Source: an uncultured Dialister sp.
GTDB taxonomy: Bacteria; Bacillota; Negativicutes; Veillonellales; Dialisteraceae
Length of the DNA: 10,968 nucleotides
Assembly (NCBI RefSeq): GCF_900538805.1
Contig: NZ_UPZP01000081.1
Coordinates: 1 to 10,968, forward strand
Direction of reading: 5' to 3'
Shown here in pieces: positions 1 to 6,162 of the stretch; position 1 is the stretch's first letter, and each line of letters begins with the position of its first letter. A program made the position numbers and the translations under genes. Below the pieces are notes generated by a model. It saw only the letters and a program-made list of their open reading frames with translations, had not been told where the DNA came from and did not search any database.

Positions 1-121
1 ATTTTTATCCAATGCTGCGTCATAAGTCTCCTTAAATAGCTCGCTATTCGCGTCGACTGATTCCTTGCATTGGATAAAAATCCAAGAATGAAATCCGATA
101 ACGATTTAATCAGTGCTTCCC
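1..121. repeat. Right-hand part of a palindromic, terminal-inverted-repeat (MITE-like) element
   Basis: The first 15 bases (ATTTTTATCCAATGC) are the inner end of an inverted repeat whose other arm is at 67-81. That right arm runs on to 121 and ends in TTAATCAGTGCTTCCC. The missing outer left arm is seen in the second copy at the right edge of the window, which begins GGGAAGCACTGATTAA. Combining the two copies gives arms of 55 bp and a 51-bp centre, about 161 bp in all. There is no reading frame worth calling. Size, symmetry and perfect 16-bp termini are typical of non-autonomous transposable elements; the parent transposase is not in the window and I cannot name the family. Confidence 0.7.
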
Positions 122-155
122 TAAAAAGATAATCCCGTAACGCTGGCTATAAACT

Positions 156-185
156 GCGCCCAAAGGCCGGTCAATCCTAAGAACC
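156..185 (+). repeat. Decayed copy of the hairpin-plus-tail repeat unit
   Basis: The right arm GGCCGG and AAA loop (162-170) are followed directly by the 15-nt tail TCAATCCTAAGAACC (171-185). Both match the intact unit at 5821-5850. The left arm (156-161, GCGCCC) pairs at only four of six positions, so the hairpin is damaged. The other two hairpins of the full module are absent; the palindromic element ends 34 bp upstream and may have replaced them. Confidence 0.6.
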
Positions 186-198
186 TTTTCCCGTCCCT

Positions 199-227
199 TT
201 GAACCCTCTGCCGCTTCATGGTATAAT
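199..227 (+). promoter_or_regulatory. Sigma-70-type promoter of ppaC
   Basis: TTGAAC (199-204) and a perfect TATAAT (222-227) are separated by 17 bp, which is optimal spacing for a housekeeping promoter. Transcription would start near 233-235, leaving a 5' leader of about 42 nt. The ribosome binding site AAAGGAG is at 263-269. Confidence 0.85.
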
Positions 228-276
228 GGGAACGTAATTATGAACCCATTCATCATTGGTTTAAAGGAGCGATAGA

Positions 277-1221
277 ATGAGCAAAGTATATGTAACAGGA
301 CATAAATCCCCGGACACCGACAGCATTGCCGCTGCCATTTCCTATTCCTATCTGAAAAGACAGCTGGGAATGGATGCTGTGGCTGCCAGGGCAGGGGAAC
401 CGAATAAGGAAACGAAATTCGCCCTCGACTATTTCAAGGTAGAAGCACCGGTTCTTCTTACCAATGTGGCAAGAAAGAGCGAATCCGACGAAAAGACAAA
501 AATCATTCTGGTGGACCACAACGAATCCAAACAGTGCGTAGACGGTATTAAAGATGCTGACGTGCTGGAACTGATCGACCATCATCGTCTTGGCGATTTT
601 GAAACGGAAAGCCCCATTTTCATTCTCATCCGTCCGGTGGGCTGCGTGAATACCGTAATCTACGGCCTCTACAAGCAGAATGGCGTGAAGCCGTCCAAGG
701 AAGTGGCAGGCATGATGCTTTCCGCCATCATTTCCGATACCGTCCTCTTCCGTTCTCCTACCTGCACCGAAGAAGATAAAAAGGCGGTGAAGGAACTTGC
801 TGAAATCGCCGGCGTGGACTATGAAAAGTATGGCATGGACATGCTGAAGGCCGGTGCCGATATTTCCGACTACCCCGCTGAAAAGCTGGCCCACAACGAC
901 ACCAAGGAATTTGAAGCAGGCGGCAAGACCTTCTCCTGCGGCCAGATTTCTGTGATGGACTTGGATCCCATCAACGCTAAAAAAGCGGACATCATGAAGG
1001 CTCTGGAAGCCACAAAGGCAGAAAAGAACTACGAAGCTTCCTACCTCATGGTGACCAATATCCTCACCGAAGACACCTTCCTCTGGTTTACCAAAGGCGC
1101 CGAAGAGGCAGCTGAAAAAGCATTCGGTAAAAAAGTGGAAGACGGCATGGTTTACCTGCCGAAAGTCATGTCCCGTAAAAAACAGGTGGCTCCGTTCCTC
1201 TTAAAGGTATATGGAGAATAA
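277..1221 (+). CDS. ppaC: Manganese-dependent inorganic pyrophosphatase (family II, DHH superfamily)
   Basis: This cytosolic enzyme hydrolyses pyrophosphate to two phosphates, pulling nucleic acid, aminoacyl-tRNA and other biosynthetic reactions forward. The 314-aa protein has the usual length of a family II enzyme without a CBS regulatory insert. The N-terminal DHH domain shows the metal ligands in GHKSPDTDS (His9, Asp13, Asp15), LVDHNE (Asp80), IDHH (Asp101, His102, His103) and SDT (Asp154). The C-terminal DHHA2 domain ends with the substrate-binding SRKKQ motif (299-303). The ATG at 277 lies 7 bp after AAAGGAG and directly precedes the conserved SKVYVTGHKSPDTDS start, so the start is secure. 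The gene has its own strong promoter and terminator and is probably monocistronic. Fused subtypes have CBS or DRTGG domains; none is present here, so regulation by adenine nucleotides is not expected. Confidence 0.97.
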   Translation: MSKVYVTGHKSPDTDSIAAAISYSYLKRQLGMDAVAARAGEPNKETKFALDYFKVEAPVLLTNVARKSESDEKTKIILVDHNESKQCVDGIKDADVLELIDHHRLGDFETESPIFILIRPVGCVNTVIYGLYKQNGVKPSKEVAGMMLSAIISDTVLFRSPTCTEEDKKAVKELAEIAGVDYEKYGMDMLKAGADISDYPAEKLAHNDTKEFEAGGKTFSCGQISVMDLDPINAKKADIMKALEATKAEKNYEASYLMVTNILTEDTFLWFTKGAEEAAEKAFGKKVEDGMVYLPKVMSRKKQVAPFLLKVYGE

Positions 1222-1263
1222 TGAAATCCTGAGGATGGTCGGCCTATCGTCAGTCCTCTGAGG

Positions 1264-1307
1264 AAGAACTCATACATGACTCTGTCATATATGAGTTCTT
1301 CTTTTTT
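1264..1307 (+). terminator. Intrinsic terminator after ppaC
   Basis: The arms 1264-1280 and 1284-1300 form a 17-bp stem with one C/A mismatch and a TCT loop, followed by CTTTTTT. It starts 42 bp after the ppaC stop. The A/T-rich stem is unusually long, and the strong T-tract makes it a convincing rho-independent terminator that separates ppaC from pcrA. Confidence 0.93.
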
Positions 1308-1309
1308 AG

Positions 1310-1401
1310 CTAGCCACTAGCTACTAGCCACTGGCCACTGGCCACTAGCCACTAGCCACTAGCCCACTAGCTCACTAGCCCACTAGTCCACTAGCTCACT
1401 A
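1310..1401. repeat. CTAG-rich tandem array: seven heptamers followed by five octamers
   Basis: From 1310 the sequence reads as consecutive units: CTAGCCA-like 7-mers (1310-1358; variants CTAGCTA and CTGGCCA) and then 8-mers of the form CTAGYYCA (1359-1398), ending with a partial CTA. Ten of the twelve units contain CTAG and the other two contain CTGG. The array fills the space between the ppaC terminator and the pcrA ribosome binding site (AAAGGAG, 1408-1414). No recognisable promoter for pcrA is visible outside it. A diverged copy in the opposite orientation is at 8935-8966. Confidence 0.9.
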
Positions 1402-1419
1402 ATCAACAAAGGAGTAAGA

Positions 1420-3627
1420 ATGACAGATTTTTTACATACATTAAATGACCGCCAGCTGGAGGCGGTGAAGCAGGTGGAAGGACCGGTCCTCATTATGGCC
1501 GGCGCCGGTTCCGGCAAGACGAAAGCCTTGACCTGCCGCATTGCCTACATGCTTTCCCTGGGCATCCGGCCCGGCGAGATCCTGGCTATTACCTTTACCA
1601 ATAAGGCGGCCAAGGAAATGCGGGACCGCGTCCACGGTCTGGTAGGGCCTTCGGCGGATAAGATCTGGATGTATACCTTCCATTCCTTCGGTGCCCGTTT
1701 CCTTCGCCGGGAAATCAACAATTTTCCGCCCTACACCGATAAATTCACCATTTACGATTCCGATGATTCCAAGCAGCTGGTGAAGAATGTGCTGAAGGAA
1801 CTGAACCTGGATGATAAGCAGTTCCAGCCCCGTTCCATTCAGAGCGCTATTTCTACCGCCAAAAACAAGCTTTTAAGCCCGAAGGCGTTCCGCCAGCAGG
1901 CGGGAGGCAATTTCTATAACCTAAAAGTGGCCGACGTATATGACCTGTACGATAAGCATATGAAGCAGAACAATGCCCTTGATTTCGATGACCTGCTTTT
2001 CATTACCACCGCCCTTCTGGCCAATGAAACCATTCGGAAGCGCTGGCAGGATCGTTTCCATTACATCCTTATCGACGAATATCAGGATACGAACCATGCC
2101 CAGTACCTTATGGCGAAATACATTGCCGGCAGCCTCCAGAATATCTGCGCCGTAGGCGATGCGGACCAGAGTATTTACTCCTGGCGCGGTGCGGATCTTC
2201 GGAATATTATGGATTTCAAATCCGACTATCCCAAAGCAAAGATTATCAAGCTGGAGCAGAATTACCGGTCCACCCAGACCATTCTTGATGCTGCCAATGC
2301 GGTGATTGAGAATAACCCGGACCGTCCCTCCAAGAAGCTGTGGACAGAGCAGCGGGGCGGCGCCCATCTCCAGTGGTACACCGCCATGGATGAGCATAAT
2401 GAAGCGGAATTCATTGTGAACACCATGAAGAAGAAGCACGACGAGGAACATGTGCCCTATGGAAATATGGCAGTGCTCTACCGAATGAACGCCCAGTCCC
2501 GTGTACTGGAAGAAACGCTGGTGAAGAGGGGCATCGGCTACACCATGGTAGGGGGGACTCGTTTCTACGACCGTGCGGAAATCCGGGATATTATGGCCTA
2601 CCTCAAGGTTATCAATAATTTCAGGGATAACATCAGCCTTACCCGTATTATCAATGTGCCAAAGCGCGGCATCGGCGCCACCACAGTGCAGAAACTCTCT
2701 GACTATGCCAACGCAGGGGACATGTCCATGTTTGAAGGTATTATGGCTCTGGAAGGTTCTCCCATTTCCGCCTCCGCCCAGCTGAAGCTGCAGAACTTCA
2801 GCGCCCTTATCTTTGATTTCCTGAATGCATCCACGGAAATGAACATTTTCGACCTGATCCAGAAGATTTTGACCGATACGAAGTACCTGGTGCAGCTGCA
2901 GGAAAGCGATGACCCCCAGGCACAGAGCAGGGAAGAAAACCTGGGCGAACTTCTTTCTGTGGCCAAGGATTTCACCACCACCCATCCTGGTGAAGGACTG
3001 GCGGAATTCCTGGAACAGGTGGCCCTGGTAAACGATGTGGACGGATATGAAGAAACGGATGACAAGGTCACCCTCATGACCATGCACAGCGCCAAGGGGC
3101 TGGAGTTCCCGGTGGTTTTCCTTCCGGGAATGGACGAAGGCATTTTCCCCGGCGTCCGCTCTCTCATGGAAGAATCCCGCCTGGAAGAGGAAAGGCGTCT
3201 CTGTTACGTGGCCATTACAAGAGCGAAGAAGGAACTTTATCTCTGCAATGCCCACATGCGTACCATGTACGGCCAGATGAAGCCCTATGCTGCCAGCCGT
3301 TTCCTGGAAGAAATCCCTTCCGACCTTATGGACCACGTAGGAAACGACAGGAAGAAGGAAGCTATTAAAAGTGCCGGCCGCTGGCATAACGAAAGCAGGA
3401 GCCGCTATGCCCTTTCCGACTCCGCCGTGGTGAACAAACCTAAAAAGACCGGCGTCCAGGCCCGGTATGACTGGAAAGTGGGAGACATCGCTGTTCATAA
3501 CCTCTGGGGAAAGGGAAAAGTGGTGGCTGTTATTGGAAATGACAAGAATATGATGATTAAAGTGGATTTTCAGGGCAAAGTGCGCCAGCTCATGGTCACC
3601 TTTGCCCCTATCAGGAAGGAAGAATAG
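1420..3627 (+). CDS. pcrA: ATP-dependent 3'-5' DNA helicase PcrA (UvrD/Rep family, superfamily 1A)
   Basis: PcrA unwinds DNA in nucleotide excision repair, rolling-circle plasmid replication and removal of RecA or stalled RNA polymerase. The 735-aa length is normal. The superfamily 1 motifs are complete: Q motif LNDRQLEAV (8-16), Walker A GAGSGKT (28-34, Lys33), Walker B IDEYQDT (218-224), motif III GDADQSIYSWRGA (246-258), motif IV LEQNYRS, motif V with TMHSAKGLEF (554-563) and motif VI YVAITRAKKE (596-605). The C-terminal end (KVGDIAVHNLWGKGKVVAV... to the APIRK end) is the Tudor-like domain that in PcrA of other Bacillota contacts RNA polymerase; it separates PcrA from shorter helicases. 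The ATG lies 5 bp after AAAGGAG. ligA starts 10 bp after the stop, the arrangement known from Bacillus pcrA-ligA, so both are probably cotranscribed. The pcrB gene often found before pcrA is absent here. Confidence 0.97.
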   Translation: MTDFLHTLNDRQLEAVKQVEGPVLIMAGAGSGKTKALTCRIAYMLSLGIRPGEILAITFTNKAAKEMRDRVHGLVGPSADKIWMYTFHSFGARFLRREINNFPPYTDKFTIYDSDDSKQLVKNVLKELNLDDKQFQPRSIQSAISTAKNKLLSPKAFRQQAGGNFYNLKVADVYDLYDKHMKQNNALDFDDLLFITTALLANETIRKRWQDRFHYILIDEYQDTNHAQYLMAKYIAGSLQNICAVGDADQSIYSWRGADLRNIMDFKSDYPKAKIIKLEQNYRSTQTILDAANAVIENNPDRPSKKLWTEQRGGAHLQWYTAMDEHNEAEFIVNTMKKKHDEEHVPYGNMAVLYRMNAQSRVLEETLVKRGIGYTMVGGTRFYDRAEIRDIMAYLKVINNFRDNISLTRIINVPKRGIGATTVQKLSDYANAGDMSMFEGIMALEGSPISASAQLKLQNFSALIFDFLNASTEMNIFDLIQKILTDTKYLVQLQESDDPQAQSREENLGELLSVAKDFTTTHPGEGLAEFLEQVALVNDVDGYEETDDKVTLMTMHSAKGLEFPVVFLPGMDEGIFPGVRSLMEESRLEEERRLCYVAITRAKKELYLCNAHMRTMYGQMKPYAASRFLEEIPSDLMDHVGNDRKKEAIKSAGRWHNESRSRYALSDSAVVNKPKKTGVQARYDWKVGDIAVHNLWGKGKVVAVIGNDKNMMIKVDFQGKVRQLMVTFAPIRKEE

Positions 3628-3637
3628 AGGAATAACT

Positions 3638-5647
3638 ATGGCATCTGAAGAAATCATAAAAAAGGTGCAGGAGCTCCGGAAGGAAATCCGTCATCACAGC
3701 TACCTGTACTATGTGAAGGATGCGCCGGAAATCACGGATTATGAATTTGACCACCTCTACCGCCAGCTGGTGGATCTGGAAAAGGAATATCCCGAACTGG
3801 TAACGCCGGATTCTCCTACCCAGCGGGTGGGAGGCAAGGCATCTGACGATTTTGGGAAAGTCCGTTTCCGTAAGCCCATGCTCAGCCTGGCCAATGCCTT
3901 CAGCGCCGATGAACTCAGGGATTTTGACCGCCGGGTGAAGGAAGGGCTGGGCGTCACTTCGGTGGAATATATTACGGAACTTAAAATCGATGGCCTTTCC
4001 ATGAACCTCATCTACGAAAACGGCAGCCTGGTGCAGGGCCTTACTCGCGGCGACGGCAGGGTGGGGGAAGACGTGACGGCCAATGTAAAGACCATTCATA
4101 CCATTCCCCTTTACATTGAAAATGCACCGCCCTACATGGAAGTGAGAGGCGAAGTGTACATGCCCAGGAAAAGCTTCATCGCCCTCAACGAAGAGAGGGA
4201 TGAAGCGGGGCTCATGCCCTTTGCCAACTGCAGGAACGCCGCAGCAGGGTCCCTTCGCCAGCTGGATCCCCATGTCACCGCCTCCCGGAACCTGGCCTTC
4301 TTTGCCTATGCCCTGGGCGATATCCAGGGGCTGGAAATTCATTCCCAGGAAGAACTCTTAAAGCAGCTGGAAGCCTTCCATTTCCAGGTGAACCCGAACT
4401 ATCGGAAATGGGAATCCATCGAAGGCGTCATCAAAGGGGTGAATGATTGGGAAGTGAAGCGCCACGACCTGGGTTATGACACCGACGGCATGGTGATTAA
4501 AGTCAATGACTTTGCCCAGCAGAATATACTGGGGGCTACAGTGAAAGACCCCAAGTGGGCCATGGCTTACAAGTATCCGCCGGAAGAAGCGGAAACGAAA
4601 GTGGAGCGCATCATCGTCACCATGGGCCGCACCGGCGTCCTCACCCCGTCGGCGGATCTCACGCCGGTTCATCTGGCAGGCACCACGGTGAAACGGGCCA
4701 CCCTCCACAATATGGATTTCATCCATGAAAAGGACATTCGGGTGGGGGACCATGTCATGATTTACAAGGCAGGAGAAATCATCCCCGAAATTTCTACTGT
4801 CCTCAAGGACAAACGCACGGGAAAGGAAGAAGTTTTTGAAATGCCCATGACCTGCCCCATCTGCGGAGAGCCGGTGCACCGCATCGAAGGCGAAGCAGCC
4901 TACCGCTGCACCAATCCAAACTGTGGCGGTGTGGTACGGGAAAAACTCATCCACTTCGCCTCAAGGGATGCCATGGACATCGAAGGCATGGGCCCCTCGG
5001 TGGTAGACAGCCTTTTAGCTGCCCGCCTGGTGAATGACCCTGGTGACTTTTACCGTTTGAAACAGGAAGATATAGAGCAGATTGAACGGATGGGTGAGAA
5101 GAGTGCTGCCAACCTGGTCGCTGCCATTAACGACAGCAAAGGAAGAGGCCTTGCCAAACTCCTCTTCGGCCTGGGCATCCGCTTCCTGGGAGCCAAAGGC
5201 GCTGAACTTATTACCGCCCGTTTCCATACCATGGACGCAGTCATTGCCGCTTCCATCGATGAAATCCAGGAAACCGAAGGTATCGGCAAGGTCATTGCCA
5301 AAAGCCTCTACGACTACCTTCACGATGTGAAAAATCTGGCGGTCATCAACAAACTGAAAGACGCCGGCGTCCTCATGGAAGAAGTGGCAGAAACGCCCGC
5401 AGGCCAGGCCTTCGCCGGTGAAATGGTGGTGCTCACAGGCAAACTCTCCGCCATGGGCAGAAGAGAAGCCGGAGAAATCATCAAACAGCAAGGCGGAGAT
5501 ACCCAGTCCTCCATTACAAACAAAACCACCCTGGTGGTGGCCGGTGCTGACGCAGGAAGCAAGCTGGAAAAGGCAAGAGCAAAGAATATCCCTGTGATTA
5601 ACGAAGAAGAATTCCTGAGAAGAGCAGGGGTGGAAGTGAGACGATAG
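3638..5647 (+). CDS. ligA: NAD+-dependent DNA ligase LigA
   Basis: LigA seals nicks between Okazaki fragments and after repair, using NAD+ as the AMP donor. At 669 aa it has the full family length. Domains in order: Ia domain (about 1-70, with YYxxDAPEITDYEFD binding NMN), adenylation domain with the nucleophilic lysine in the ELKIDG motif (Lys116), OB fold (about 315-400), a Cys4 zinc finger (Cys406, Cys409, Cys424, Cys429), helix-hairpin-helix repeats (about 445-580, for example GMGPSVVDSLL, RMGEKSAANL and EGIGKVIAKSL) and a C-terminal BRCT domain (about 590-669). An upstream in-frame ATG at 3602 would overlap pcrA and lacks a ribosome binding site. The ATG at 3638, 6-7 bp after AGAGGA (3626-3631) and giving the standard MASEEI start, is preferred. 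It is translated from the pcrA-ligA transcript. Nothing is unusual in the protein. Confidence 0.97.
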   Translation: MASEEIIKKVQELRKEIRHHSYLYYVKDAPEITDYEFDHLYRQLVDLEKEYPELVTPDSPTQRVGGKASDDFGKVRFRKPMLSLANAFSADELRDFDRRVKEGLGVTSVEYITELKIDGLSMNLIYENGSLVQGLTRGDGRVGEDVTANVKTIHTIPLYIENAPPYMEVRGEVYMPRKSFIALNEERDEAGLMPFANCRNAAAGSLRQLDPHVTASRNLAFFAYALGDIQGLEIHSQEELLKQLEAFHFQVNPNYRKWESIEGVIKGVNDWEVKRHDLGYDTDGMVIKVNDFAQQNILGATVKDPKWAMAYKYPPEEAETKVERIIVTMGRTGVLTPSADLTPVHLAGTTVKRATLHNMDFIHEKDIRVGDHVMIYKAGEIIPEISTVLKDKRTGKEEVFEMPMTCPICGEPVHRIEGEAAYRCTNPNCGGVVREKLIHFASRDAMDIEGMGPSVVDSLLAARLVNDPGDFYRLKQEDIEQIERMGEKSAANLVAAINDSKGRGLAKLLFGLGIRFLGAKGAELITARFHTMDAVIAASIDEIQETEGIGKVIAKSLYDYLHDVKNLAVINKLKDAGVLMEEVAETPAGQAFAGEMVVLTGKLSAMGRREAGEIIKQQGGDTQSSITNKTTLVVAGADAGSKLEKARAKNIPVINEEEFLRRAGVEVRR

Positions 5648-5761
5648 AAGGTTGACATCAGACTGATAGACGCCCTGCCTGCCAATTGTTGTACTGAACG
5701 CAGCGAAGGAGGGGGACTGGGACAGAAAAAGGTCGGCACGCAGCGCTGACTTTATAATCAT

Positions 5762-5850
5762 TGCCCGCAGGGCAGTCTACAACCCTCAGCGGCGCAGCCG
5801 CTGTCAAACCAAAAAAACTTCCGGCCAAAGGCCGGTCAAACTTCAGAACC
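5762..5850 (+). repeat. Three-hairpin repeat module, full copy 1 (H1-12-H2-17-H3-15)
   Basis: H1 is TGCCC-GCA-GGGCA (5762-5774). A 12-nt linker GTCTACAACCCT follows, then H2, a 7-bp stem with GCA loop (5787-5803). After a 17-nt linker TCAAACCAAAAAAACTT comes H3, CCGGCC-AAA-GGCCGG (5821-5835), and the 15-nt tail TCAAACTTCAGAACC (5836-5850). The same order and linker lengths occur on the opposite strand at 8915-8824 with different stem sequences. The module sits in the 3' untranslated region of ligA just before the terminator. The 114 bp between ligA and the module (5648-5761) show no gene or clear signal. Confidence 0.8.
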
Positions 5851-5855
5851 CTATG

Positions 5856-5884
5856 AAAAAGAGGCCGCACTGCGGCCTCTTTTT
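5856..5884. terminator. Intrinsic terminator after ligA (possibly bidirectional)
   Basis: AAAAAGAGGCCGC (5856-5868) pairs perfectly with GCGGCCTCTTTTT (5872-5884) around an ACT loop. The GC-rich 8-bp core flanked by an A-tract and a T-tract can work in both directions. It ends the pcrA-ligA transcript 208 bp after the ligA stop and isolates the valS promoter, which follows at once. Confidence 0.93.
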
Positions 5885-5896
5885 CATTCCATCCCC

Positions 5897-5938
5897 TTGC
5901 ATTTCATTTTGAATCCTGCTATGATATTTCATATCATA
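5897..5938 (+). promoter_or_regulatory. Promoter of valS with a dyad over the -10 box
   Basis: TTGCAT (5897-5902) and TATGAT (5920-5925) are spaced 17 bp apart, predicting a start near 5931-5933 just before the T-box leader. A perfect 8-bp dyad, TATGATAT-TTC-ATATCATA (5920-5938), covers the -10 box and the start site. It could be a repressor operator or chance A/T symmetry. Confidence 0.75.
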
Positions 5939-6149
5939 TGTAAAAGCAAAGATGGGAAGAAGCTGCGGATGAATTTGTAGAGAGCTGCCGGTGGTGGGAA
6001 GGCGGTAAGGATGAAGCAGCGGGTCACCCCGGAGCCGGCTTATGCCCGTGGCGCACGTTATACGCAAATGAGCGATCATGTATGATTATTTAGGTGGTAC
6101 CGCGGAAGCACTCTTTCGTCCTATGGGATGGAGGAGATTTTTTATTTTT
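5932..6149 (+). promoter_or_regulatory. Valine-specific T-box leader controlling valS
   Basis: The leader senses uncharged tRNA-Val and permits readthrough into valS when charging is low. Stem I is readable: a basal GGG/CCC pairing (5954-5956 with 6027-6030), a specifier loop (5957-5961 opposite 6021-6026), a helix GCTGC/GCAGC (5962-5966 with 6016-6020), the AGAGAGC bulge motif near 5979-5985 and a distal stem-loop (5985-6005). The codon in the specifier loop is GUC (6023-6025), a valine codon, followed by the usual purine A. The T-box proper, TAGGTGGTACCGCG (6091-6104), carries a UGGU bulge (6095-6098) that would pair with the ACCA end of tRNA-Val. In the antiterminator TAGG (6091-6094) pairs with CCTA (6120-6123). 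Specifier and downstream gene agree, which makes the call firm. Confidence 0.95.
6111..6149 (+). terminator. Regulated terminator of the valS T-box
   Basis: CTCTTTCGTCC (6111-6121) pairs over 11 positions, three of them G-U wobbles, with GGATGGAGGAG (6126-6136) around a TATG loop. T-tracts at 6138-6143 and 6145-6149 follow. The left arm overlaps the 3' half of the antiterminator (6120-6123), so the two structures exclude each other, as expected for a transcriptional T-box. Confidence 0.9.
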
Positions 6150-6162
6150 AGGAGTGAAGAAT

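Noticed and set aside
3602..3637. Upstream ATG start extending LigA by 12 residues
   Set aside because: It overlaps the end of pcrA without a ribosome binding site. The start at 3638 gives the normal family N-terminus and has AGAGGA at suitable distance.
5762..5850. CRISPR-like reading of the regularly spaced hairpins
   Set aside because: The hairpins are not identical repeats, the conserved parts are the linkers, only three units occur per block, and no cas genes are present.
6094..6162. Upstream GTG start extending ValS by 23 residues
   Set aside because: It lies within the T-box antiterminator and terminator. The ATG at 6163 has a good ribosome binding site and gives the normal ValS N-terminus.
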